Source: Jimgerdemannia flammicorona
Lineage: Eukaryota > Mucoromycota > Endogonomycetes > Endogonales > Endogonaceae
Length of the DNA: 31,309 nucleotides
Assembly (NCBI GenBank): GCA_003990745.1
Contig: RBNI01000436.1
Location: forward strand, 1 to 31,309
Direction of reading: 5' to 3'
The notes under the pieces were generated by a model. It saw only the letters and a list, made by a program, of their open reading frames with translations. It did not search any database and was not told the DNA's origin. Positions 10,826 to 22,200 of this stretch are shown here, piece after piece. Each line of letters begins with the position of its first letter. Within the stretch, counting starts at the first letter, position 1. The position numbers and the translations under genes are program-made.

Positions 10826-10888
10826 ATTTGATAGTAGCAGAAGTTACTTTTATCTATAAGTAAGCTTCTCTTAAAAAAACCTATTATG
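10826..10888 (+). other. Primer-binding-like site and short leader of gypsy copy A
   Basis: Directly after the LTR comes ATTTGATAGTAGCAGAAG. This resembles a decayed TGG-type primer-binding site complementary to a tRNA 3' end, but the exact tRNA cannot be assigned. The leader continues to 10888, where LINE2 and then the hAT-like element interrupt it. Its next base in the original element is at 23595. Confidence 0.4.
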
Positions 10889-10899
10889 AATATAGATAG
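10889..10899. repeat. Target-site duplication of LINE2 (one side)
   Basis: AATATAGATAG here, next to the T-tract at 10900-10914, is repeated exactly at 16801-16811 next to the LINE2 5' end. The right copy spans the hAT-like element's own 8-bp duplication plus its first three bases, showing that LINE2 landed after the hAT-like element. Confidence 0.85.
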
Positions 10900-10984
10900 T
10901 TTTTTTTTTTTTTTATATAGTCTCTTGGACTCCATCCTTTATTAATACACCCATCTATCTGATATAAATATATTGAGCCCACTC

Positions 10985-13900
10985 CTATCCAATTCCCCTA
11001 GAGGGCCCCCCTCCCCCCACTCCATCATAATTAAAGACCACCAAGTCATTAACCATTACAACTCATCCACTACTCTGTTCACAGATTCCTTCCACCAGAT
11101 GGTGATGGTGCCTACTCTAGAGATCTCAACCCACCCACTACTCTATCAATAAATCTCCCAACAACCTCTCCCATCTTAACAACTTCTCTTGCAGACCCAT
11201 CTATCACCCCTCCTCAAAAACAAAGAGCCAATGTCCAGCCAGCCCTACCTATATAGCTAAAATCCACCCTACAGTGAGCCAGTCATTGCCCATACCTCCC
11301 ACCAACCTAGTTCTCAAATCTTCCCATCAACCTCTCTCTCTATCCAGTTCCCTCTTAACCCACAACTATCTACCTACTGCTAACCAAAAGTCCCCCAGAA
11401 CCTTATACTCTCCTAGCCAATGTTCTGGAATCTGTACAAATCCCCCAATTTGTCCAACATTATAATACTTCTTGCAGTCCAGTCTTCCTCACCAGATGCC
11501 CAGCATGGAAATTCAACATAACATTTCTCCAAAGCATTCTCTACCATACTACCCAGAACTTGAGAGGAAGTCACCTTCTCACCTCAGTACTCCATGACCA
11601 GACTCCTACCCAGTCCCACTCCTCACTAATCCCCACTACTTGTCAACTGCCAGGTCAGATATCCTGACCCAATCCCCTCTAATACTCCACTTCATCACCA
11701 ATGTTGAACTCAATCAGTAGAGCACTCCCCAATAGCAGTCTGTCCCATCTCCACATCTCTGGACCCCACAGGATCTCCTCTTCATTACTATGTCAGCACA
11801 AACCAATGCAGTGAGCTCCTTTTACTACTCTTCACTAAAAGCCTTTATATCTTAACTGACAGCTCCCACTCAGACCCACCAATGATAGCAAGTCCCCCAA
11901 GGACTCTCTTGGAGAGAACCTCATCTCTCACACCTTCTGCATTAGTGGCACCCATCCTGCTCCCTACAGTTCAGTAGCCTGCTTCAGCCACCAAGCTCTC
12001 AGACTGTAGAGCCTCTTAGGAAGATCCACTAGTCCTAGCCCTGCTCTCACCACTAGCAATGATAGGGTATCCCAACTGATCTAGGACTGCCTCCCAGCCC
12101 AAATCCAAGCCCTAGCTATCTTCATTAGCCTCTTTACCACTCAAGCTGAGAAGTCTAAGTGATAAGCAATATACCACAGCTTAGAGAACCAGTAGACATT
12201 CAGAATCAATACCCAGCCTACTAGTGAGATGTGGCAATCTCCACAACTTCTAAGAGCCTCTTCCCAGATGGCCACCCTCCTCTCCCACCACACCTGTGGG
12301 AGGACAGATCCATATACTGAGAGGAAGATGTCCAGATACTACTCCACCTCTCCTACAGGGACAATTGTTCCTATGATATCCCCTCTCACTAGCCCATTCC
12401 TTAACACCATTGTCTCACACTTATACTAGTTGAGTTTTGCTCCAGAGTATGCCTCATACCATTTCACTGTCTCTTTAAGCACCTCAACATCTATCACTGA
12501 TCCCAGTCCAACCATCATATCATCTGCAAAGGCCCCTATCTTCTATACCACACTGTAAATAGAGAGCCCTACCACCTTCCTGTGAATCCTATCCATCAAA
12601 GGCTCCAATGAAAGGACATATAATATAGGAGACATTGGATCCCTCTGAGAAACTCCTCTCTCCAAGGGAAATGTCAGATCTTGGTGACCATTACACATCA
12701 ATGCTGCCCAAATCCCCTCCAACAGATTCAACATAGAAGCTCAAAATCATGAGAGAACACCAATTCTGTCCAGTACCTTGCTCAGCCACACTCTCCAAAC
12801 ATGATCATAAGCCTTCTCTTGGTTCAGAAAGACCAACCTCCCATCTAATCCACAAGTCTGTGCTTCTTCAATGATATCATGGACCCAGGCTGTCCTATCT
12901 CTGATAAGTCTACCTTCAACAAATTCCTGCTGCTCCTCCCCCAGCACCTGTTGGGTGACTTTCTGCAATCTTGCCATGATCACCTTAGTAAACATCTTTC
13001 TGTCCATATCTAGAAGTATGATCAGTCAATAATTCTTTCAGTCCTTCCTCTCTCCCTTATCCTTATACAGGAGGGCTACCAGTTCTAAGTCCTGCCCTCC
13101 AACCCACTCACCATTTAGGAGAATAAGGTCACATAGAGCCACCATTTCTCCTAATACATATCTCAGGGACTCTTGTCATCTTCTTCCAAAAGTCCCAGAG
13201 TAATCTATCCTCTCCTGGTGCTATTCTAAGCTTAGTCACTGCAAGGACTCTCTGAATCTCCTCCTCCTGAACTGGTAGGATCAAATTCCCCAGGCTCTCT
13301 ACCTGCGATGGCTTCCAATCCTCCAGGGTATCACTAATTGTTTTGGCATCAGTACCCCCTTTCTCTTTGCTCTACAGCCCTCTCTACCTCTCCTTCAATA
13401 CCCCCAAGATCTGTTGTATACTATGAACCATTTCCCCTTCTGCATCAAGAATTCCATCCTATCAATATCTCACCCTTCTCACCTTAAGGAGCCTTGATAA
13501 GTACCTAGTAGGCCTTTCACCCTCTTCAAGTCCCTACTACCTCAGCCTAGTTGCTATTTCTTTTATATGTACCTCCTTCTCCTTTCTCAGCACCTGTTGT
13601 AATTCCACTACTTCTATCTTAGTTCTCACCAACCTCCAATCATCCATCTCACCAGAGTTTATCATGTCTGCCTATTCCATCTACAGTCTAACCAACTAAT
13701 TTGAAGCACACCTCACTCTTTTCCTTCTCTGCCTCCCAGCATCTCTTCTAGCTCCTCCCCAGTATACTCTTGCAGCTTCTTTCAACCTTATCCATCAAAC
13801 ACCTACTGCCACACCTTCCTGTCTTCAGCTCAATATCCTCCCCTAGATGTCCTCTATCCATAGATCTCACAACATTTTCTCAGCCAGCAGAGAGGAGTTA

Positions 13901-14621
13901 AGGTACCAATATCTGGGTCTATCTCCACTCTCCCCAAACTGCCCCTGCTCTAACAGGCCCCAATGATCAGACCATGGGCACCACTCCACCTCCAGAGACC
14001 TCTAGACATCCAAGCCCCAGCATTTGGCTAACAGAATCCAGTCAATTCTTATATCTAAGCCATTCACCCAGTGCATGTAGATCTTCCTTTCTCCCCACTT
14101 TGTTCTGCCCATATCTCCTAAGAAGCTAAGGTTCTCTATCTCCTCCTATACATCCAGGCTACCACTTCTTCCACCAGTACTCCTCCCTCCATCAGTTCTA
14201 TCTAACTGAGGGTTTCACACTATATTAAAGTCTCCACCTAGAATATTTACCCCATCCTCCAAGAAAGTGCCCTTCTCTAAGAGCCCCTTAATCTATGCAA
14301 TTCTCTCATCTCTGGCTACCAGGCAGTAGCAAGAGCCAACTCTCACTGGCTCCCACTCAGGTCAATGTCACTTCCTCCATACCAAGTAGTCTCCCCAGTT
14401 CCTAATTCCCCCTAGATCCCCCTTACCACTCTGCACCAATATCACCACTTTGTCAATCCATGCTACAGTTCTCTAGTCCACTCTACTTGATCCATATCAT
14501 TCTCACACCATACATCCTGCAGCAGGAAGAGATCAGCCTCTAGTCTCTTAAGCTTAATGAAAATATTCTTATACTGCCTCGAACCCCATAGCTGAGAGGA
14601 AATGTTGGTTATACTGTTCAT
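10985..14621 (-). pseudogene. LINE2 ORF2 (endonuclease-reverse transcriptase), decayed
   Basis: The start ATG (reverse complement of 14619-14621) opens MNSITNIS. The stop is the reverse complement of 10985-10987, at the position equivalent to the LINE3 ORF2 end. An endonuclease motif GGDFNIV is readable near 14215-14255. RT is readable in two open stretches: 12747-13007 (VTQQVLGEEQQEFVEGRLIR, then DGRLVFLNQEKAYDHVWRVW) and 12543-12734 (FPLERGVSQRDPMSPILY). The FADD box at about 12515-12530 is intact, reading FADDMM. The block A Asp is Asn in FLNQEKAYD. At the codon before YLD (near 12335) this copy has TAG where LINE3 has CGG. Confidence 0.85.
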
Positions 14622-14659
14622 TGGGAATAATGTTTAGATGAGAAGTCTCCACACTTCTT

Positions 14660-16707
14660 TTACTGCTCTACCTCCATTCGCTTCTGTGCCAAGTCCAAGA
14701 TATGTTCTGCATCTCACTCCTCCTTCTCAATTCTCCTTGCCTCCAATCCCCCCAGAAGCTCATTCAGTTTCTCCTCCTCCTTCTTCTCAAAATCCTCACA
14801 ATACTCTTGACAGGCATCCTGTCAGAGCTGCAGGCCATGTTGCTCCATCCAATAGTAGACTGCCTGCTCCCCTGCCACTACAGCCAACTCAGCCTTCCTC
14901 TTCTCATCAACCTCATATCCCTCCTCCTTCAGGAAAACTGCAAGTACTTCTACCTTCAATATCTCTACTACTCCATCACTACATAGGACCCTTGCCCAAT
15001 GCTCATCACTCATCACCCTCAAGTCCACCTCTCCCAACTCCTTAGTGGCCAAGCTATTTATCATCTGACACATCCAGAGTAAGTTCCCCACCTCCTTCCC
15101 CCCAGGCATCACTGGTCGATCCCCATCCAGTATTGGTATATCAGCCCCTATGCTCACAGCCTCATCTCACCTCTTCTCAGGGACATCCACCAGTTCCTCC
15201 TCACCTACAGCCACCACTACCTAACCCCCCTTTTCTACCTTAGGAACTCAAAATCATACTTGCTGGGCCTTATATATTGGTACATCCACTGCCCCTTGTC
15301 TCCTCACTATAGGTCCCTGCCTGATAAGAGAGGAAGGAGAAGAGAAATCCTCCCAGTCTTCCTCCTAGACTTCAAATATATCATCTTTATATAGATCACT
15401 ACTAGGTGCCTTCCTGGCCTCCTCTTGACCCCCCCCCTTCTACTACACCATTTCTGTCAGCCCAGGCACTTGCCTTGGCTCCCCTGGCATCCTTGCTACC
15501 CCCAGCAAACATTGATACCTCTCCCCCTAGCTTTGCCAACAGCTCTCTCTGCAACTTGCAACCCTGAGACCTCTCTCACATTTTCTTATCCACTTGAATA
15601 TGCTTCCTCTCAACAATCTCCAAGTATGTCACCTCTACATATACCTTCCAGGCCTTTGCCCTTCTTTCCACTACTCTACTCTGCTCCTCCAATACCTCCA
15701 GCAGATCCTCCTCCTCCTCCTCTCTCCCCTTCACTCTTGACATCTTACAAATGAAGGCTCCCTACAGCATGACTGAAGGCTAGTCACTTGTCTTCCCCAT
15801 GGCCTCTTTCTCAGCAAGCCAGATCCTGACATCCACATCTCCAGTCCTGAGAGTGGTCTCCTCTCACATCTGAAATCTAATATCAACTATATCTCTATAC
15901 TCTGCCATCACCTCCTCAATCCTCCCCCTGGTCCCAGCCATTATTACTGTAGGTACCCTCTTCACCAAAAGCTGAACCACCCTGGGGTCCCACCTTAAGC
16001 AGTGCACCATAGAGACCACTACCTCCCCTACAGCTACTCCTGTCTTCAATGTATCCTCCAGTGGGCCTGCCTTCTCAAATCCCACCTCAACTCCCTCCAG
16101 CCCCTTTAGAAATCTCACTGAGGCAGATCCAGTCATCTGCTTAGTAATAAGCCCCAGAACTATCCTCACCATCACTGCCAAGCCTTAGAAGTACAAGATT
16201 ACAACAAACGCCAAAGTTGACTTCTTGAGTAATAGCACTACTGCCAGCCCTGTCACACCATCAGCCAGGTCCCTCATCTACTTTGGGCCCAATAGTCTGG
16301 GCTCTCCATTGACCATCACATCTGGGTTTTTTTTCTGATCCACTGTCATACCCCTATCAGCAGTCCCCCCTCCACCCCCAGTGACTTCACCACCAGCCCT
16401 TCTATCTATTGGATGAGAAACTGAACTCCTTGCCTCCACTTCTCTTTATTTTCCCTTCCCCTCTACCTGACTACCATAAGATCCAGCAGGCCATCCTCCA
16501 GCCTTCAGCATATCTATAAAACTTCTCCCCTCCTGCCCTTCTGCTCCTCTGTCAGTACCACCACTACTGCCTGAGTGGCCCTGCCCACTCAGACCCCTGA
16601 AAGATCCCATCTCCAATCCATACCCTCTTCTGATATATTGCCAGTTGAAGGCCCCAGATCTACCCAACCCAGTACATATATATGTCAGCTCACTTGTTTG
16701 TTACTAT
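14660..16707 (-). pseudogene. LINE2 ORF1, decayed
   Basis: It ends in VEQ-stop (reverse complement of 14660-14662). By alignment with LINE3 the start codon lies at 16705-16707 but reads ATA. Open pieces match LINE3 ORF1: 15864-16181 (SVRFLKGLEGVEVGFEKAGP), 16446-16667 (GRSGAFNWQYIRRGYGLEMG) and 14822-15157 (GKEVGNLLWMCQMINSLA). It keeps TGG (Trp) at the codon where LINE3 and LINE4 carry TAG. No CCHC zinc knuckle is visible. Confidence 0.8.
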
Positions 16708-16800
16708 GTCCTTAGTAGCTTTTTCTAATAAATAATCCAAAAGTGTGTTTCAAAGTTTGTATGATGTGAATGTTAGTGGAGAGAGCTGAGGCCATCAACA

Positions 16801-16808
16801 AATATAGA
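16801..16808. repeat. Left 8-bp target-site duplication of the composite hAT-like element
   Basis: AATATAGA here is repeated exactly at 23587-23594. It is also part of the LINE2 duplication (16801-16811). Removing both insertions joins the gypsy leader to gypsy internal sequence with one copy left. Confidence 0.8.
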
Positions 16809-17076
16809 TAGTACTTAGAATGAATTGAATTAAATCAAATTTATCTCTAATTTAATTTAATTTGAATTGAGAACTAATTAAATTTGAAGTCTAATTTAAA
16901 TCTAATTATTCAAAATTCAATAATTTGACCAAAACATATTCAAATTTAATAAATTTTTGCTTATTTAATATACTTTATAATAGAGAAACTAGTATAATAA
17001 ATATTATTAAAATTTAGACATATTTCTATAAGTTATTATATTTTGAATTTGAGACAAATAAATATTTCAAATCAAA

Positions 17077-17092
17077 TCAGATCTCAATTTGT
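17077..17092. repeat. Target-site duplication of LINE3 (left copy)
   Basis: TCAGATCTCAATTTGT here is repeated exactly at 23027-23042 after the A-tail. Three preceding A residues (17074-17076) could extend it to 19 bases and would supply a 3'-TTT primer that pairs with the poly(A) tail. Confidence 0.9.
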
Positions 17093-17174
17093 CACCTTTC
17101 ACCAGTAACATTCAGGTGACATAAGACTTAAGCAACACTTTTGACAATGTTTTTGGTGAAAGGCGATTAGCAAC

Positions 17175-19202
17175 ATGGTAAGCAATGACCATACAGGTGT
17201 GTGTACTAGGTCAGGTAGATCTAGGGCCTTTGACTGGCAGCAGGTGGGAAGAGGTTATGGCCTGGAGATGGGGGCCTTCAGAGGACTAAGGAATGGAGAA
17301 GGCTCTGGAGGGGGACTGGTGTCCAGTGGCAATGGGGGAAGATCTGGTCTCCCAAGCTTCGCCGACAAGGTTAAGGAGAGTGGGTGGCCAGCTGGTAATA
17401 GGACTGGTGATGCAGAGGGGAAGGGCAAGGTAAGCCTTGGGAGGGGGGGCAGTGCTCCAGCTGGGAGTGCAGGTGTAGGGGCTGGCGGTGCTGTGGCTGG
17501 GGGTGTGACTGTTGATGGGAGTGTGATGGGGAATCAGGAAAAAAAAAGAGATATGACGGCTGATGGCCAGGTGGGGCAGGGGTTCCCGATGTGGAAGGGG
17601 GACCTGGCAGATGGTGTAATGGGGCTGGCAGTGACCCCATTACTCAAGAAGTCGATCTCAGAGTTTGTGGTAACCTTGTGCTTCTGGGGCTTGGTGGTGA
17701 CAGCGAGGATAGTTCTGGGACTTGTTTCAAAGCAGGTGGTTGGGGCGGCTTTGGTGAAGTTCTTGAAGGGTCTGGAGGGGGTTGAGGTGGGCTTTGAGGA
17801 GGCCGGGCCACTGGATGAGGTATTGAAGACTGGAGTCGTGGTTGGGAAGGTGGTGGTTCTCATGGTGCAGTGCTTGCAATGGGACCCCAGGGTGGTGCAG
17901 TTTCTGGTGAAGGGGGTGCCTACTGTGACTAAGGAGGAGACTAGAAAGAGGGTGGAGGAGGTGATAATTGAGTATGGCAACATAGTGGACATTGGCTTTC
18001 AGGTGTGGGAGGGGACAATGATCAGGATAGGCGATATTGATGTCAGAATTCGGCTGGCGGGAAAGGAGGCCATGGGGAAGGTGAGTGACTGGCCTTCTGT
18101 ACTGATGTGGGGGGCTTTCATCTGTAAGGTATCGAGGGTGAAGGGGAGTGAGGAGGAGGAGGAGGATTTGTTGGAGGCATTGGAAGAGATGAGTGGAGCT
18201 GTAGAGAGGAGAGTAAGGGCCTGGAAGATGTGTGAGGAGTCGATGCATCTGGAGGTAGTGGAGGGGAAGTGTATCTGCATGGACAAGGGGCAGTGGGAGT
18301 GGGTGCAGGGGCACAGGAGGTGGAGGGAGCTACTGGTGAGTATGACAGGTAAGGTGAAGAAGAAGGCAGTTGGGGCTGAGATGTCTGGGGGTATTGAAGA
18401 CAGTGTCTGGGCTAGTAAAGGGGTAGGGGAGGTGGAGGTAGGCAAGGAAGGAGATGGGAAGGGGCTGAGCAAGAACCCTTTTGCTGATGGCACCTTCGAG
18501 GTCTGGGAGCCAGAATTGGACTCCACCCCCCCCTCTCTGATCAGGAGGGGCCTGGCGGCGAAGAGAAGAACATCAGAGAATATACTGATGAAAGGGGCCC
18601 AGCGAGTGCATTTTGGGGTCTCTGATGTGGCAAAAGGGGGACAGGTGGTGGCGGTGGATGAGGATGAGCTAGTGGATGTCCCTGAGGAAGAGTGGGATGA
18701 GGCTGCCAGTGTGGGTGCTGACACCATGATGTTGGATGCAGGATGGCCAGGGACTCCAGGAGGGAAGGAGGTGGGGAACTTGCTGTGGATGAGCAAGGTG
18801 ATGGATAACCTCGCGGCAGATGCATTGGGAGAAGTGGACCTATGGGTTATGTCTGAGGAGCACTGGGAGCGGATTCTGTATGGTGAGGGAGTGGTGGAGG
18901 CACTGAAGGGTGAGATTCTTACGATTCTCTTGAAGGAGGAGGGATATGAGGTTGATGAGGTGAGGAAGGAAGAGCTGGTGGTGGTGGTGGGTGAGCAGGC
19001 GAGGTATTGCTAGGCTGAGAGGCATGGTCTGCAGCTCTGGAGGGAGGCCTGTCTGGAGTATCGAGAGGAATTTGAGGAGAGGGAAGATGAGGTGATGGTA
19101 GAACTGCTGGGAGGGTTGGCAGCACAGGAAGCAGGGGAAAGGGAACTAGCTGCTGAATGTGAATTAGACTTGGTGCAGGAGGAGCTGAATGTGGACTTGT
19201 AG
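17175..19202 (+). pseudogene. LINE3 ORF1, nearly intact (one in-frame stop)
   Basis: ATG at 17175, with ATA at the same place in LINE2. The frame is open for 612 codons to a TAG at 19011-19013 and then continues 62 codons to the natural TAG at 19200-19202, about 675 codons in all. The N-terminal third is Gly/Ser-rich (for example GRGGSAPAGSAGVGAGGAVA). The middle holds a conserved block, FLKGLEGVEVGFEEAGPLDE followed by WDPRVVQFLVKGVPTV, that is shared by all four LINE copies. An acidic run EEEEEDLLEALEEM follows near residue 325. The C-terminal end is charged and probably helical (EYREEFEERED). Cysteines are scattered and not conserved in LINE4, and no CCHC knuckle is present. The role as an RNA-binding protein is inferred only from position. 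At the internal stop LINE2 has TGG, and both could come from CGG by CpG mutation. Confidence 0.85.
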
Positions 19203-19238
19203 AGGATGGGATCACTTTGCCTTTTAACATTATTCCTT

Positions 19239-22200
19239 ATAAATAGTACAACTAAGATTTTCTCTTTGAATGTGAATGGGTTGCAAGGTTCGGGATGGCA
19301 TAAGAACATTTTTACTTGGCTCAAGGGTTTGGAGACTGATCTATTTTTGCTACAGGATGTTTGGTGTGAGAATGAGGATGATCAGATAAAGTGGACTAAG
19401 GAATGGGGTGGGGCGACTGCTTGGTTTGGAAAAGTGGTGATTCTGGTGAAGAAGGGTAGAGGTGACTTAGAGGGAATCAGGAGCTGGGGTGATCACTTGG
19501 TCTAGGGAGATTGGCAGCAGCCAGGGTGGGAGTTGGTGAGGGTTGGCTCTTGCTACTGCCCTGCAGTTAGGGGGGAGAGGATTGTATGGATTGAGGAGAT
19601 GCTGGAGAAGGGTGTTCTATTGGCAGAAGGGGTTGATATGCTTGGGGGGGATTTTAATATGGTTAGGGATCAGCATCTGGACCGCACTGATGGTGGGAGG
19701 AATATAGGAGGGAGAAGTGGTGGCCTGGATGCATGGGAGGAGGTGGAGAGGCTGAGCTCCTTAGGGGATATGGGTAGAATATGATGGGGTGACTCCAGGG
19801 TCTACATACATTGGGTGAATGGCCTGGGTACAAGGATTGACTGGATTCTGATGGTGGAATACTGGGGGGCTGATGTCTGGAAGGTGTTGGAGGTGGAATG
19901 GTGCCCATGGTCTGATCACTGGGGACTGTTGGGCCAGGGGCAGTTAGGGGGGAGTAGAGATGGACCCGGACATTGGCACCTCAACTCCTCTCTGCTGGCT
20001 GAGAAGGTGTTGTGGGATTCATGGGTAGAGGACATTTAGGCGAAAGTTTACCACTGGAGGGGTGAGGGTTTGTCAGTGGGCATCCGGTAGATGAGATTGA
20101 AAGAGGCTGCAAGGGTCTATTGGGGAGAGGCTAGGAGAGAAGCTGGGAGATAGAGGAGGAAGCACACAAGGTATACTTCCAGCAGGCTGAGGAGATTGCA
20201 ATTGGAGTGGGCAGGGTTGCTTACTGCCAAGGGGGTGGAGGATTGGAGGTTGGCACGGATTAAATTGGAGATTTTGGAACTGCAACAGGTATTGAGAGAC
20301 AAGGAGGAGGTGCATATATAGGGTATAGCTGCTAGGCTATGGTGGCAGGGGCTTGAAGAGGGTGAGCGGCCTACTAGATATTTATCCCATATGCTCCATG
20401 CTAGGAGGGTGAGATATCAGTGGGATGGAGTCCTCGATGCCAATGGGGACATAGTACATGGTACACAATAAATCTTAGGGGTTTTGAAAGAGAGATAGCA
20501 GGGTTTGTAGAGTGAAGATGAAGGGGGTGTGGATGAGGTGGCTATTGAGGATGCATTAGGAGAATGGAGGCCACCACAAGTGGATGGACTGGATGACTTG
20601 GCCTTGCCAGTGCAAGGTGAGGAGATCCAGAGTGTCCTTACAGCAACTAAACCTGGAACAGCGCCAGGGGAGAATGGTCTACCTTGGGACTTCTGGAAGA
20701 AGATGATCAAGGTCTCCAGTATTTTGGAGGAGATGACCTCTCTTTGTGATCATGTTCTTCGGAGTGGTGAGTGGGTTGGAGAGCAGAACCTCAGGCTAGT
20801 GGCATTATTGTATAAAGACAAGGGGAGGAGGGAAAACTGGAAGAACTGGCAACCAATCATGCTTTTGGACATAGATAGGAAGATAGTTACTAAGGTAGTT
20901 GTTGCGAGGCTGCAGAAGGTTGCCCAACAGGTGCTGGGAGAGGAGCAGCAGGGCTTTATTGGGGGTAGGCTTATAAGAGATGGGACTGCTTGGGTGCATG
21001 GTGTCATTGAAGGAGCCTGGGCTTGTGGCCTGGATGGAAGGTTGGTCATTTTGGACCAGAAGAAGGCCTATGACTGGGTCTGGTGGATTTGGCTGGACAA
21101 GGTGTTGGATCGTATTAGTGTTCCTTCTGGATTTCGAGCTTCTATGGTGAATCTGCTCGAGGGTAGTTGGGCGGCGCTGATGTGTAATGGTCACTATGGT
21201 CAGGCATTTTCCTTATATAGAGGGGTGCCTCAGGGGGACCCCTTGTCCCCTATTCTTTATGCTCTATCATTGGAACCATTAATGGATAGGATTCACCAGA
21301 AGGTGGTAGGGCTCTCTATCTATAGTATTGTATGGAAGGTGGGGGCCTTTGCGGATGACATAGTGGTTGGTCTCGGGTCTGTAGCAGATGTCGAGGCACT
21401 TAAGGAGATGGTGGAATGGTATGAGGTTCACTCTGGGGTGAAGCTCAACTGGCATAAGTGTGAGATGATGGTGCTAGGGAATGGACTGGTGGGTGGGGAC
21501 ATCATCAGAACAATTGTCCCTACTGGTAAGGTGGTACGGTATCTGGGTATATTCCTCTCTATATATATATAGTTCTGTCCTGCCCCATGTATGGTGGGAA
21601 AGCAGGGTGGCTATTTGGGGGAAGGTTCTTTGAGGTTGGGGAGGCCGCCATATCTCTCTAGCAGAGTGAGTATTGATTCTGAATACATACTGGTTCCCCA
21701 AGCTATGGTATGTGGTGTACCACCTGGACTTCCCAGCTTGGGTGGTGAAGAGGCTGACAAAGGTGGCGAGGGATTGGATTTGGGCAGAGAGGAGGTCCCA
21801 GATCAGTTGGGATACTCTTGCGACACCAGTAGACAGGGGAGGTCTGGGCCTTGTGGACTTCTCTAAGAGATTGCACTGCTTGCGGGCCTGGTGGTTGAAG
21901 AGAGTGGCTGACCTACAGGGTGGGGGCTGGATACCTTTGATGCAGAAGGTATGGGAGATGAGAACCTCTCCCTGAGGGTCCTCAGGAGATCTATGCTCTT
22001 TAGTAGAGCTCAATGGGATTTGGTGACTGCAATTTCGGGGCTTTTGGTGAGGAGTGGTCAATGGGGTACACAGAATTGGTCTGTGCTGGCAGGGCAATGA
22101 GAGAGAGATAGTGTGGGGTCCATGTATGTGGCAATGAGATTGACTGCTTCTGGGGGGTGTTCTACTTACTGCTTTTGATATTGGGAATGGAGTGGAGTGT

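Larger units (their letters stand above)
10900..16800 (-). mobile_element. LINE2: full-length minus-strand LINE, 5.9 kb
   Basis: It runs right to left from TGTTGATGGCC (5' end at 16800) to a 15-base tail (T-tract 10900-10914). The 3' end, read on the sense strand as CCAAGAGACTATAT before the tail, matches LINE3. An exact 11-bp target-site duplication flanks it. CpG is nearly absent (I noticed only about five, for example at 13306, 14580, 14679, 15117 and 16209), while CpA and CpT remain common. Both ORFs have several stops. It lies head-to-head with LINE3, about 290 bases away. Confidence 0.9.

Noticed and set aside
14638..15754. Plus-strand open frames 14638-15045, 14702-14986 and 15425-15754
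   Set aside because: They lie opposite LINE2 ORF1 and have the same Pro/Ser/Leu-rich shadow composition. The minus-strand reading matches LINE3 ORF1.
17371..19324. Several long minus-strand open frames opposite LINE3 ORF1 (for example 17999-18796 and 17727-18314)
   Set aside because: They are antisense shadows of ORF1: Ser/Pro/His-rich translations of the complement of a G-rich coding strand. No such frame is conserved in the other LINE copies.
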